From NCBI RefSeq assembly GCF_000801105.2, contig NC_079518.1, forward strand, positions 8,998,106-9,062,105: 64,000 bases of DNA, given 5' to 3'. Below, in pieces: positions 11,571-22,617 of the stretch. The notes below the pieces were generated by a model. It searched no databases. It was not told the DNA's origin and saw only the letters and a program-made list of their open reading frames with translations. The translations under genes and the position numbers were made by a program. Every line of letters starts with the position of its first letter. Positions within the stretch are counted from its first letter, which is position 1. This stretch comes from Raphanus sativus (taxonomy: Eukaryota > Streptophyta > Magnoliopsida > Brassicales > Brassicaceae).

Positions 11571-12153
11571 ATGAAGATTTCTCTACATTGTTTGGTTTCT
11601 CTTTTCTCAATAATTCTTTTGTCAGGATTCGCCTCATCTCTCCACATCTCTTGTAATTTACAAATATTTTGTATTTTAGTTTGTGTTTATTAAAAAGTGT
11701 TTTAAGTTCTTTGAAAATTTTCTGTTTTGTGCAGTTGATGAGTTTAAATCACACCCAGCCACAAGCCGAGCTCTTCTTCGGGAAAAGAAACGTAAGAAAT
11801 CTAATTTCCGAAACTTGAATCATTGATGTTAGTAAGTGCGCATGCATGAGCCGTTCATGATATTAACAGCATGCAAAGAAGATTTTGCGAGCAAGGATTA
11901 CACAGTCCTAACTAGTAGATGCAAAGGACCAAAGTATCAAGCCAAGGCATGTTGTTCGGCCTTCAAGGACTTTGCATGCCCATACGCGGAAGCTATTACC
12001 GATCAAACAACACTATGTGCCGACGATATGTTCTGCTACCTCGAAATCTATGGTCGTTATCCTCTGGGCCTATTCGCAAAACTGTGTAAAGAAGGCAAAA
12101 AAGGGCTTGATTGCACCAACGTCAAAGCCAACTCAACGTCTTCTCGTGGATAA
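11571..12153 (+). CDS. LLG3: LORELEI-like protein (LLG), GPI tail lost to an in-frame stop
   Basis: Exons 11571-11652, 11735-11791 and 11870-12153 join in frame to about 140 residues. A signal peptide (MKISLHCLVSLFSIILLS) is followed by ATSRALLREKKPCKEDF and the cysteine-rich body (CCSAFKDFACPYAE, YGRYPLGLFAKLC, GLDCTN) typical of LORELEI/LLG proteins. These are co-receptors and chaperones for FERONIA-type kinases at the cell surface. The frame hits TAA at 12151-12153. The next 19 codons of the same frame (12154-12210) encode LPLVSTHALLFTVFFFCLF and then TAA, which looks like the usual GPI-anchor tail. As it stands the product would be secreted but not anchored. The RMA2 neighbour suggests At4g28280 (LLG3). 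A recent pseudogene or a sequencing error are alternatives. Confidence 0.85.
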
Positions 12154-12213
12154 CTCCCACTTGTTTCCACGCACGCATTGCTTTTCACCGTTTTCTTTTT
12201 TTGCCTTTTCTAA
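12154..12213 (+). pseudogene. orphaned GPI-anchor tail of the LLG gene
   Basis: Nineteen hydrophobic codons in the same frame as the LLG coding region, closed by a second TAA at 12211-12213. In a normal LLG protein this segment is continuous with the body and is replaced by the lipid anchor. Here it can be reached only by reading through the TAA at 12151. Confidence 0.75.
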
Positions 12214-12345
12214 AGACATATATAAATGTTACCAGAGGCGGACCTATCAAAAAGTTTCACTGAGGTCATCACAATGTAAATAAAGTGTTATTTAAATGTA
12301 AAAAGAGTAAATATATGGATAATTGTGGAGCTCCGAAATCGTGTT

Positions 12346-13898
12346 TGTTGGGGTCAAAATCGGTCAAGACGAAATCGATGTCCGAAAGTCTCGGAAAAAC
12401 ATGAAAAATGTTAAAGCAACCTCGAGAGACTAATTGTTAATCGAGAAACCTTAAGAAAAAATTAAGTTCGAGATTCATCGTCTCGAAATCAACTGCTAGA
12501 AACATTTTCTACACAAGGAAAAAACCTACAGAAAACTAAAAACGCAAAGAACACGAACGCGCCGAAGGAACCGAGCAGCCAACACCGGACGTGGCCGTGG
12601 CCGCCGGGCGGCTAGCCCCGTGCTGGCCGTGGCCGCCGCCGGCTAGCGCCCGTGCTGGCCGTGGCCGCCGGGCGGCTAGCCCCGTGCTGGCCGTGGCCGC
12701 CGGCGGCTAGCGCCCGTGCTGGCCGTGGCCGCCGGGCGGCTAGCCCCGTGCTGGCCGTGGCCGCCGGGCGGCTAGCCCCGTGCTGGCCGTGGCCGCCGGC
12801 GGCTAGCGCCCGTGCTGGCCGTGGCCGCCGGGCGGCTAGCCCCGTGCTGGCCGTGGCCGCCGGCGGCTAGCGCCCGTGCTGGCCGTGGCCGCCGGGCGGC
12901 TAGCCCCGTGCTGGCCGTGGCCGCCGGCGGCTAGCGCCCGTGCTGGCCGTGGTCGCCGGGCGGCTAGCCCCATGCTCGCTCGGGTCGTCGGACGGCTAGT
13001 CTTCGTGCATAAGTTCCAAGCCTCCGGGTCGCCAGAAATCCGTGTTTCACGACTTTCCGAGTCCTTATAAATAAAACTCCTTTTTCTGTTCCGGGATTTC
13101 CGAAAACCCCTAAGACGTCAACGGATGGGAAGACTTCGTATAAAACGGTGATGGTTATCGTACAACACCATTCACCTCAGCAATGGATCGAAGATCTTCC
13201 GAAAGACTCGACATCCAAGTAGGAGCATCCTTTCAGAGAAATCGTAGAAAAACAACGGAAGCCCGGAATGCGGCCCGAAAGGGACCAACTCCGATCGGAC
13301 GACCAGTTTACGATTTTCTAAAAGGATAGATGCGACGGTTTACAATTATCTTCGCATGACAAGATAAATGATAAACTTCCGAAAAAATAAATGTCAACTT
13401 TCCGAAAAGATAAATGTCAACTTTCTCGATAAACACGAAAGCCGACGAAAATGGAAAAAGTCCAGCCCACGGCAGACTCAGCCCACCAAGGATAGACCGT
13501 CATATGGGAGTATATAAGCAATGCTAGGAGCAGAGGAAGGGGGATCCGAAATCAGAAGAAAGAAACTACTCCAGAGCAATTTAGAACTTAGGCGCTTATT
13601 TCCTTTTTAGCGAGCTGCGACTCAACTAGGTTAGATCTAGGTTCTAAGACTAGCGACGATCGACAGCTCTTGTGGCCGAGATCTCGACCTGTTGTCCAAA
13701 CGTTCTCCGCAGATTCGGAAATAAGATTCTTTCTTTTTGCTCTATTCATTTTACGCATTTATTCTCGAATTAGACTTGTTTTAACTTTGTCGTGCGTGGC
13801 CCAGCAGATAGCCGGGATCCTCGGGGAAAACTAGGTCAACTTAGTTTTCCTACGTTTTTACTTACTTAAAATCGACAGTGCGAATTTCGGTTCCCACA
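12346..13898 (+). repeat. 5' LTR (1553 bp)
   Basis: Starts TGTTGGGGTC and ends TTCCCACA. It contains the GC-rich minisatellite and a TATA-like ggagtatataagc near 13506, the probable start region for the element's transcript. It matches the 3' LTR except for about five scattered substitutions and the minisatellite copy number. Confidence 0.95.
12590..12975. repeat. LTR minisatellite, about 12 units
   Basis: Units of about 32 bp built on cgtgctggccgtggccgcc alternate between a 'gggcggctagcccc' ending and a 'ggcggctagcgcc' ending, each with the palindrome gctagc. Reading frames across it are by-products of the repeat. There are no unique spacers, so it is not a CRISPR-like array. Confidence 0.93.
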
Positions 13899-13966
13899 GT
13901 TTGGCGCTAGAAGGAGGGGGATTCACGGCTTTATCTTTCTCGCAAACTACGCACGCTCAGTTAAGC

Positions 13967-16522
13967 ATGTCTGTTGACGCAGAAAAAGACAAGCAAACAC
14001 ACGACGGACCAGCCGTCGATGGCAACGCTGAGAAAACTCCTGCTGGAAACGTATCAACGGTCACTGCCGAGGCAAACACCGCGATGCTGGAACAGATGAA
14101 GGAACTGTTCGCCACCGCCCAGAAACGGTCGGAAGAACAGGAGAAACTAATGACTTCACTCGCTAAACAGGTCGATACCTTAACAGCGAAAAGCAAACCC
14201 CCGCGCGGATCCACCAAGGTGAGGCGTGTCAGGAGGCTTGACTTCGGAACTCCCGGAGATCAAGAAAAAGATGCTACCAGAAAATCCCCGGAAATCATCC
14301 TCGATGATACCACTCCGACGGGACAGAAGAAAACGACGGACAACCTTCCACCCCCCATAAGGGACAACGAAGGAGACGACGTCGAAAGAATCAATCTGGA
14401 TGTCAGCGATCAGTCGGATCCGTCCGACGAAGACGCCGACGTCCACCACAGAAGGACCCGAAGTCAGTCAGCTCGACTAGCGGCAGCCTTCGAAAAACCC
14501 ATGACAGAAGAGGAAGAAGACCTCTACTGGTCAGAGCAAGAAAGGTTGGCTGAGGATCAGACTCGGGCCTATCGCCGCCAGCGTAGACAGAAGAGCGTGA
14601 ACGGCGCCAACGAGATTCACGATCTCCGCGAGTACATCGCCAAAACTGCAGCCGAGGTGAAAGCGGTAAAATCGCAGATTCACCACGCAACCAGTACTGC
14701 CCCCGAGATCGACCTGCTCCTCGAGGAGTCGAGAAAAACCCCGTTCACCTCTCGAATCACGGAGGCACGAGTCTCGGATCCTGGGAAAATAAAGCTTCCC
14801 ACCTACGATGGAACCACAGACCCAAAGGCACATCTGCAGTCTTTCCAGATTGCAATGGCAAGGTCTAAACTTCCGGAGCGGGAAAAGGACGTCGGCTGCT
14901 GTCTCCTATTCGTCGAGAACCTCAGAGGTGCTGCACTCGAGTGGTTCTCACACTTGAAAAGAAACTCCATCGGAAGTTTCCGCCAGCTTGCTTCGGCTTT
15001 TCTGAAGCAATTCTCCATGTTCATGGACAGGGAAACTTCCGACGTGGACCTTTGGAGTCTAATTCAAAAAGAAGACGAACCACTCCGCGACTACATAAAG
15101 AGGTTCAAACTCGTGATGTCCAGGGTAACAGGCCTCAGCGATAGAGTCGCCATCGACGCCCTGAGAAAGAACCTCTGGTACAAGTCAAAATTCCGAAAGT
15201 GGATCTCTCTGGAAAGGCCACGCACCATCCAGGACACTCTTCACAAAGCAACGGATTTCATCATCATGGAAGAAGAGATGAAAATCCTAGCGCAAAAGCA
15301 TGGACCGCCAAAAGCGTCCGGCAAGAAGAGAACCTCTCGTAACGACAAGTACGTCCATCACGAGGGGGAAGACGTCCAAGGCGAACATAACTACGCCGTT
15401 AATTCCGAACAAGGAAGAACCAGCGGAAACACCTGGACGCGGAACTCGTACAAGGACAATTCCAGCTGCGAGTTCCATCAGACGAGAGGTCACTCCACCG
15501 CCAACTGCAAAGTCCTCGGCGCTAGGCTCATTATGAAACTGCTTGACGGCAAACTAGCAACGGTCAAGAGCGTGAAAGACCTGATCCTAGATTCTGACCG
15601 TCCGCCGAAGACCGACGGAGCCAATCACGAGAATAACGCTCCTGGGACTCAATCGGGCGAAAAACGCGAACGAAGACAAGACGGCGAAGGAAACAACAAC
15701 AACCGCCAAAGGGTCAATATGATCATCGGAGGATCGCACTTTTTCCAGGACTCCGTCTCGTCAATAAAAGCCTACGGACGGAGGGCTGAAACAGGCCCCG
15801 GATGGTCTCCAGAAGATGACGTTCCCAATCACGCAATCATCTTCGAAGAACAGGATACAGCCGGACTCGATAAACCCCACTACGATCCTCTGGTCATCGA
15901 CTTGGTGATTCAGGATCTCGAAGTCGGCCGCGTCCTCATCGACACAGGGAGCACGGTCAACATCATGTTCCGCGACACTCTGCAAAGGATGAACATACCC
16001 CTCGGAGAAGTCATCCCAGAACCAAGACCATTAACTGGATTCTCGGGCGTCACATCCATGACCCTCGGAAAAATCAGACTCCCGGTCATGGCTAAAGAAG
16101 TCACGAAGATCGTCGAATTCGCGGTAGTGGATAACCCGGCTATCTATAACGCCATAATGGGAACTCCTTGGATAAATGCCATGAAGGCAGTTCCGTCCAC
16201 TTACCATCTCGGCGTCAAGTTTCCAACACCGACTGGAACAGCGGTCATCTGGGGAAGCCAAAAACAGTCGCGACTCTGCTTCCTAGCCGAACATAAACTT
16301 CGCAGCAATCGGAACGCCCCAGTAGCTAACCCGAAGCGAACCAAGAAGAACCTGAGTATCTCCGGGAACTCAGCAGAAAACAACTCGGGTCTGTCCGAAC
16401 AGGCAACAACTCAAGATAGCGAAAAAATCCTCGAGACCATCGCCAAAAAGACGGACGACCCAACTCCCGACGCGACCACCTACTTAGCTGAAATAGTCAA
16501 GGCGCCGGAAACCGTGGAGTAA
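13967..16522 (+). CDS. retrotransposon Gag with zinc knuckle and aspartic protease
   Basis: The frame opens at a TTG at 13901, but the first ATG is at 13967 (MSVDAEKDK), giving about 851 residues. Acidic and basic low-complexity sequence fills the first 270 residues. The retrotransposon gag (capsid-like) domain spans roughly 276-438, from [10 protein letters not shown] through AALEWFSHL and RDYIKRFK. A zinc-knuckle-like [14 protein letters not shown] is near residue 500. A retropepsin active site [13 protein letters not shown] is near residue 656. The frame stops about 200 residues later, with no polymerase downstream. It would assemble particles and cleave Gag but cannot reverse-transcribe. 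Confidence 0.9.
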   Translation: MSVDAEKDKQTHDGPAVDGNAEKTPAGNVSTVTAEANTAMLEQMKELFATAQKRSEEQEKLMTSLAKQVDTLTAKSKPPRGSTKVRRVRRLDFGTPGDQEKDATRKSPEIILDDTTPTGQKKTTDNLPPPIRDNEGDDVERINLDVSDQSDPSDEDADVHHRRTRSQSARLAAAFEKPMTEEEEDLYWSEQERLAEDQTRAYRRQRRQKSVNGANEIHDLREYIAKTAAEVKAVKSQIHHATSTAPEIDLLLEESRKTPFTSRITEARVSDPGKIKLPTYDGTTDPKAHLQSFQIAMARSKLPEREKDVGCCLLFVENLRGAALEWFSHLKRNSIGSFRQLASAFLKQFSMFMDRETSDVDLWSLIQKEDEPLRDYIKRFKLVMSRVTGLSDRVAIDALRKNLWYKSKFRKWISLERPRTIQDTLHKATDFIIMEEEMKILAQKHGPPKASGKKRTSRNDKYVHHEGEDVQGEHNYAVNSEQGRTSGNTWTRNSYKDNSSCEFHQTRGHSTANCKVLGARLIMKLLDGKLATVKSVKDLILDSDRPPKTDGANHENNAPGTQSGEKRERRQDGEGNNNNRQRVNMIIGGSHFFQDSVSSIKAYGRRAETGPGWSPEDDVPNHAIIFEEQDTAGLDKPHYDPLVIDLVIQDLEVGRVLIDTGSTVNIMFRDTLQRMNIPLGEVIPEPRPLTGFSGVTSMTLGKIRLPVMAKEVTKIVEFAVVDNPAIYNAIMGTPWINAMKAVPSTYHLGVKFPTPTGTAVIWGSQKQSRLCFLAEHKLRSNRNAPVANPKRTKKNLSISGNSAENNSGLSEQATTQDSEKILETIAKKTDDPTPDATTYLAEIVKAPETVE

Positions 16523-17680
16523 TAGCAACCGCGACAGAAACAGAACTACGAGATGGCTTGATCCTCGCAAGAGGTACGTAGGCAGCTCGTCGTAACCCGA
16601 CGAGTTCAGCTATCCCCCTCACCAAAAAGGGGGGGGGGGGGAAGATAGGGACAGACATCCTTGTACTCCCGCAAAAATGCTTTTCATGTAATCTACATTA
16701 TGAATAAAAATCTTCTTTTTATTTCAAATGCTTACTCAGACGCATAAACATTACGGAAAACGAAAATCATGTCTTTGGGGAACGCGAGACGTCGTTAGTT
16801 CCTGAAAAATCTTGATTTTCCTTTCTCCTCCAAATAGTCCATCCGCGACTCTAAAGACACCACCAAACAGTCCATCCGTGACTCTAAAACTCGTTTCCGT
16901 CGATTGGCCCCGACGGAAAAATAGAAACGTTTCACTCAATCAAATTCGTAGTCCGGCTTCTATCGAAGTCCTTTTTGCATCCGACAAGGATATCATAGCG
17001 CGCTATACAAAAAATCCAAATTTTGGTTAGCTCTTCGTAAAGGAAGTAGCTCGACTCGTATCCAAACGAATCATATAAGCCGATAAGCACTTCGCAGATT
17101 CTAGAACGGTACGAGTCAGGTCAAAATCGCAAACAAGCAAAACGAAAGCCGATTTGTCATCGCACAGCTTCAGTCCGAAAGTAGACCTAGGTCTTGCCCT
17201 AAACCCAGCCTTGCTGGTATCTAAGACATCTCACAGGCATAAGTATCCAGAATACGAGATCCCAAAAGTTGCCTCTTATCGCTTATAAACCTAACGTTCG
17301 CTACAAAGTGACCTACGGACTTAGCGACAAAAAAAAAGAGATTGAATGCGAAGTGACTACACGTATTCAAACCCTCTACACTTGACGAAAGTATAAATCA
17401 AAACGCATATTTCATAAAAACATTTATAACAGGGATCCGAAAGCCACCAACGGCTGATCCCGAAAAACATAAAGTCACGCGACCTCCTAAGGGTCGCAAC
17501 ACATACATGCAAACGGCCACACTTGGCCAATCATAAGTTATAATCAAATGCATAGCAGTCGGTTAGAGATATTCCGAACGAAGAGTCGGGCTGGTCGACC
17601 TCCTCATCCCCGTCGCCCGCATTTGGATCCTCGCCTACATCCGCCGTGTCCTCCGAGACCTGGATAGGATTCCACAGTTC
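16523..17680. other. non-coding interior of the retrotransposon
   Basis: About 1.15 kb between gag and the antisense gene, where pol would be expected. It contains a G tract near 16629-16640 and a tacgtaggcag motif near 16576. Frames are short and none shows RT or integrase motifs. Confidence 0.75.
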
Positions 17681-19353
17681 TCAAATTCTTCCTTCAATCG
17701 GAGGAACAAAGGATTCGGCGTTGGCACATATCCTCATCGAGCCATCCATCGTGGCGAGTTCGCCGGAAAGAGAGAAGTCCCCACGCTGCATCTTGCCGAG
17801 GGTACCGACCGAACCACGGCACTCGCGAAAATCACCTACAAAGTCCTGAGCCTCTTTGTACGCTTCGAACTCAGTAGAAAAAATTTCGGCCCTTCGGTTC
17901 ATCTCGGCAGCAGCTCTTCTCCGTCCGCTCCTTTCCGCACGAGCGAGGGCTCGAGCCTGGACCTTGGTTTGCCGGCGATTTTGCTCCTCCACCTCCAACC
18001 GATACTTAGCAAATTCCCTTTCCGTTTCCTCCGCTTTGAAACGGGCCAGCCGGGCAGTGCGGAAACTCCCATCGATCGATGCATTCCACACTCTTACGGC
18101 CTGCAAAGAAGCCGAGGTCAAATAAAAAGAAAAGTGGAGTTACTCAAGTTTCAAAAACAAACCTCATTGACCAAGCGAGCACCCTCCGCAGTCACTTTGT
18201 CCCTCTCCTCGTTGTCCAAAGACTCGTCACGGGAAAAAGCCGGAGGGAGTTCGTCAAAGAAGTCACCCGGGGGAGGAACATCCCGATTCTCTGAGGTAAA
18301 GCCAGGATCATATCTCGGCGTCTCGCCATCTCCCGACGAGGTCCCAAAAGCGATCCCTTTATCTTTACGAGGTCTCCGCCTCTGCCTTAAAGGGGCAAAA
18401 ACGTAGGACCTATCGTTGACGCAAGGACGTGTACCACCTCGCGATCGGAGAAGCGCGACCGCCCCTCGAATCCGGTCGAGAGTGAAGGAGTTCCAGGAAC
18501 AAGGCCTCGACCTAAAAAGATCCCTCCTGACCGCAAGATCGGAGGGAACATGCGCGAGACACCTGTTCTCTAAAAAAAAAAAAAAAAAAAAACACACGTT
18601 CAATATTCGCCTTTCGAATGTTAAAAGAGGGGATGCAATAATCTTACCGCGCTGGTACAACCAGTCCGTCGGGAATAGGTGGAGAAAGCCTTCTTCAACA
18701 GACTCTCCGTCTATCCTCACAAAAAAGAAACGATCGACATAATCCTTGGCATGCGAGGTGACTCCATTGATCACCGAAAAATTGGTCCTCGCCTTCATGG
18801 AGTAAACTCCATTGATACTCGTCGCCTTGGAGTTCCATAACCCCTCGAAATCGGCAGGGCTAAGATCTATCCCTAACTCGTAACTCAGAATCACAACGCC
18901 GAGCCAGCTCTCCAAAGCTGACACGTTCAGCTGACTGATTGAGATTCCGAAACGGTCAAGGGCCTGAACGATGACCCCGGGGATTGGGAACCACAATCGA
19001 CATTGCGTCAAGAACGCCTCGTAACAAGTAAAGTAACCCTCCGGAGGATGCTCCGAACTCTCATTCCCGCAAGGAATGCGGAACACGACTCCCTCCGGAA
19101 CTCCATAATACTCTCGCAGAGTTTCAAGATACTCAGGAGACACTTCGCTCGGTGAGTCGATTTCTCCACGCGCCCTCAGAGGTCGCCGGGGAATCGGGAT
19201 CACGGGAAGGGGAGCATCAGTGCCAAAGACAGCATCGCAGTACGCGCTCCTGTTGATCTCTGAAACCTCGGGTTTCGGATTTTCTTCCTCCGCGTGAAAA
19301 CTATCCGAGGACGAGTGAGACTGCCTCCTCGAGGTTTTCAATCTTGAAGTCAT
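17681..19353 (-). CDS. antisense gene of the LTR element, plant gypsy-type transposon protein
   Basis: Minus-strand coding region starting at the ATG at 19353 and ending at 17681. It is best read with two introns: 18570-18647, ending in a long T tract plus AG, and 18101-18162. Both have GT/AG ends and both keep frame. The N-terminal half contains the block SPEYLETLREYYGVPEGVVF, then EGYFTCYEAFL and LWFPIPGVIVQALDRF. These are typical of the plant 'putative gypsy type transposon' domain (I believe Pfam PF04195). The C-terminal half is charged and coiled-coil-like. Similar antisense frames are known in Tat-lineage elements; their job is unknown. The retrotransposon's + transcript would be antisense to it. 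Confidence 0.75.
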
Positions 19354-19570
19354 TCTTTTCTTGAAAGCAGAGAGAGAATTTGCAAGAGAGAGATTAACTT
19401 GAGAATCTTGGGTGAAGTAAGAATGGTAAAGAATTCACAAGTCTTTATAGGCAAAATTTTACTATTCACCCCGACCTTCGGCACGATTTCGTCTCCATGC
19501 TTTCCTCATGAACCATACCGCAAGCTAGGACCTACGAACCCTACGGCTCCTAGCTAGCTGGGGGGCTAAC

Positions 19571-21153
19571 TGTTGGGGTCAAAATCGGTCAAGACGAAAT
19601 CGATGTCCGAAAGTCTCGGAAAAACATGAAAAATGTTAAAGCAACCTCGAGAGACTAATTGTCAATCGAGAAACCTTAAGAAAAAATTAAGTTCGAGATT
19701 CATCGTCTCGAAATCAACTGCTAGAAACATTTTCTACACAAGGAAAAAACCTACAGAAAACTAAAAACGCAAAGAACACGAACGCGCCGAAGGAACCGAG
19801 CAGCCAACACCGGACGTGGCCGTGGCCGCCGGGCGGCTAGCCCCGTGCTGGCCGTGGCCGCCGGCGGCTAGCGCCCGTGCTGGCCGTGGCCGCCGGGCGG
19901 CTAGCCCGTGCTGGCCGTGGCCGCCGGCGGCTAGCGCCCGTGCTGGCCGTGGCCGCCGGGCGGCTAGCCCCGTGCTGGCCGTGGCCGCCGGCGGCTAGCG
20001 CCCGTGCTGGCCGTGGCCGCCGGGCGGCTAGCCCCGTGCTGGCCGTGGCCGCCGGCGGCTAGCGACCGTGCTGGCCGTGGCCGCCGGGCGGCTAGCCCCG
20101 TGCTGGCCGTGGCCGCCGGCGGCTAGCGCCCGTGCTGGCCGTGGCCGCCGGGCGGCTAGCCCGTGCTGGCCGTGGCCGCCGGCGGCTAGCGCCCGTGCTG
20201 GCCGTGGTCGCCGGGCGGCTAGCCCCATGCTCGCTCGGGTCGTCGGACGGCTAGTCTTCGTGCATAAGTTCCAAGCCTCCGGGTCGCCAGAAATCCGTGT
20301 TTCACGACTTTCCGAGTCCTTATAAATAAAACTCCTTTTTTTGTTCCGGGATTTCCGAAAACCCCTAAGACGTCAACGGATGGGAAGACTTCGTATAAAA
20401 CGGTGATGGTTATCGTACAACACCATTCACCTCAGCAATGGATCGAAGATCTTCCGAAAGACTCGACATCCAAGTAGGAGCATCCTTTCAGAGAAATCGT
20501 AGAAAAACAGCGGAAGCCCGGAATGCGGCCCGAAAGGGACCAACTCCGATCGGACGACCAGTTTACGATTTTCTAAAAGGATAGATGCGACGGTTTACAA
20601 TTATCTTCGCATGACAAGATAAATGATAAACTTCCGAAAAAATAAATGTCAACTTTCCGAAAAGATAAATGTCAACTTTCCCGATAAACACGAAAGCCGA
20701 TGAAAATGGAAAAAGTCCAGCCCACGGCAGACTCAGCCCACCAAGGATAGACCGTCATATGGGAGTATATAAGCAATGCTAGGAGCAGAGGAAGGGGGAT
20801 CCGAAATCAGAAGAAAGAAACTACTCCAGAGCAATTTAGAACTTAGGCGCTTATTTCCTTTTTAGCGAGCTGCGACTCAACTAGGTTAGATCTAGGTTCT
20901 AAGACTAGCGACGATCGACAGCTCTTGTGGCCGAGATCTCGACCTGTTGTCCAAACGTTCTCCGCAGATTCGGAAATAAGATTCTTTCTTTTTGCTCTAT
21001 TCATTTTACGCATTTATTCTCGAATTAGACTTGTTTTAACTTTGTCGTGCGTGGCCCAGCAGATAGCCGGGATCCTCGGGGAAAACTAGGTCAACTTAGT
21101 TTTCCTACGTTTTTACTTACTTAAAATCGACAGTGCGAATTTCGGTTCCCACA
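19571..21153 (+). repeat. 3' LTR (1583 bp)
   Basis: Matches the 5' LTR over its whole length, with about one extra minisatellite unit. It ends CCCACA directly before the GTGTT target duplication. Confidence 0.95.
19812..20225. repeat. LTR minisatellite, about 13 units
   Basis: The same alternating unit family as in the 5' LTR, with about one more unit and a few one-base losses (gctagcccgtg). The difference from the 5' array must have arisen after insertion. Confidence 0.93.
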
Positions 21154-21346
21154 GTGTTTGAAAGGTCGCTACGTGCACTTTCGAACCAAATTAACTAATC
21201 AACTTGGATTACAAGTGAAATTTACATTATTTGACTGGTGTCAGCTAATCGCCCATGTATGTTACATTGTTACTATACGTATATATCACCGGTTTTGAGT
21301 ATAGCGGGATTAAACATATATTCTTCAAACTTTAAAGAATTATTAT

Positions 21347-21645
21347 GGGTAATTCTCTCAAATAACACTTTTTAAGTTTTGTCACAAAATAGCACTCAAA
21401 AAATAAAATGACCAAAATAGCATATTTTTGTTTTGAAAATTTTAATATTTATTTATTGTTTTTAAATATTTAAACACATTTCTAAAACCCCACAACTTAA
21501 CTCTAAATCCTAAGTTTTAGATTAATTAACGCAAGGGTTATAAATACACATTTATCCTTTAATAAAATTTCTTTTGGTCATTTTCTTTTTTGTGATGTTA
21601 TTTTTGTGACAAAAATTTTGTTTGATGTTATTTTGTCCTTTTCTC
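21347..21645. mobile_element. Mutator-like MITE, second copy, 9-bp TSD
   Basis: Begins GGGTAATTCTCTCAAATAAC and ends TTGTCCTTTTCTC, the reverse complement of the ends of the element at 566-887. The exact 9-bp duplication AATTATTAT flanks it (21338-21346 and 21646-21654). The size difference of about 20 bp reflects small indels. Confidence 0.85.
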
Positions 21646-21654
21646 AATTATTAT

Positions 21655-22164
21655 ATATATATATATATATGTGTGTCGAATGATCTCTAAATTGTCGACT
21701 TTTTAAGTTAAGAAAATATACAAATGTTAATAACACTTTAAATCTCATATTCGACACTGGCAATATGAGAGATATATGGACACTACGTTAAGATTCTTTC
21801 GTGCAAATCATAGATCAAATTTCGATTTTTGTTTAGGCTGGCCTACTTTTCAGTAATATTCAGATAAAACAATACTAGTAGCATCGATTACGCTACACAT
21901 CCGAGTCCTCCTGACAATTTCGTCACACATCACGATACTAGCGTGTCATAACATGTTGGGTGGATCATGGCAATATTTTGGTGAGCTAATTTCCAAGGCA
22001 CATGAATCTCGTATAACATGACATGTCGTCATAACATGTTGTGTTACAATTTACCCAAAGTTACTATAAAACAAAAAAAAAACTTAAAACGTTGAAATGG
22101 ATAAGTATTGTTGATAAATTGCAGAAACTATATTAAACTTTGTTAAATCAGAAGAATGCTTTGG
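21655..22164. other. intergenic, 3' side of the minus-strand gene
   Basis: Opens with an (at)n microsatellite and continues as AT-rich sequence. No gene recognised. Confidence 0.5.
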
Positions 22165-22617
22165 TTATCGGTGAGCAGTAACAAGCGTCTCAATGAATCT
22201 TAACCCAACAAACCTTGGAGCAAACTTTTTATCTCCCCCTTCGTCAGAACTCTTCTTCTTCCTCTGTTTCTCCTTTGAATCCTAATCAAATTCAGTCAAA
22301 TAAAATATATAATTATTATTTATATATTTGAATCCATTAAAACATTACCCTTTTTCTCATATATCCACTGTGGTCCCAAACAAAAATAATCTAATGTGGT
22401 GTGTGAGTAGTTCAAACATAGCAAAAACAGAGAAACTTAGTGCTACCGAAAGCCCCACACAAAAAAGAAAGCCAGGAGTTTGCTTCTTTTTTACCTGACG
22501 GGAAAGGTTAGATTCCGGCAAAGACAAGGATACGGTGGTGTTCGTGTTGGCGGAGATGGCGGTGGTGGCGGAAGCTGCCGCAGAGATGGAAGCTGCGAGG
22601 ATTCCAGATTTCTTCAT
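22165..22617 (-). CDS. small conserved plant protein, At4g28290-like
   Basis: Two exons, 22495-22617 and 22165-22281, join in phase 0 to a 79-residue protein. The longer unspliced frame reads into the intron and is not used. The N terminus, MKKSGILAASISAAASATTA, is Ala/Ser-rich. The C terminus is lysine-rich followed by KFAPRFVGLRFIETLVTAHR, a tail shared by a family of small plant proteins of unknown function. The protein is basic and has no convincing membrane segment. The position between LLG and the At4g28310-like gene fits Arabidopsis At4g28290. No biochemical role is known to me. Confidence 0.8.

Larger units (their letters stand above)
12346..21153 (+). mobile_element. Gypsy/Tat-like LTR retrotransposon lacking pol, 8.8 kb
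   Basis: Two long terminal repeats (12346-13898 and 19571-21153) begin TGTTGGGG and end CCCACA. They are flanked by the exact 5-bp duplication GTGTT (12341-12345 and 21154-21158). Just inside the 5' LTR is a primer-binding-like TTTGGCGCTAGAAGG; a purine tract ggggggct precedes the 3' LTR. The interior carries gag plus aspartic protease on + and a spliced antisense gene on -. No reverse transcriptase, RNase H or integrase frame is seen. It would need enzymes in trans. The few differences between LTRs suggest a recent insertion. Gag and the antisense gene point to the Tat lineage. Confidence 0.92.
12233..21257. mobile_element. possible small hAT element interrupted by the LTR retrotransposon
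   Basis: Left end CAGAGGCGGACC is preceded by aatgttac. The right end (about 21257) is followed by tatgttac, a 7 of 8 match. Sub-terminal aatgtaaat words are inverted on the two sides (about 12273 and 21222). Without the LTR element it would be about 210 bp. The evidence is suggestive only. Confidence 0.35.

Noticed and set aside
12590..12975. Regular repeats that might look like a CRISPR array
   Set aside because: The units are contiguous with no unique spacers, lie in an LTR of a plant retrotransposon, and occur in both LTRs.
12652..13070. Open frames rich in repeated Trp-Pro-Pro-Ala words in the 5' LTR (and the same at 19816-20325)
   Set aside because: They follow the minisatellite unit in all frames and have no conserved start or end; they are repeat by-products.
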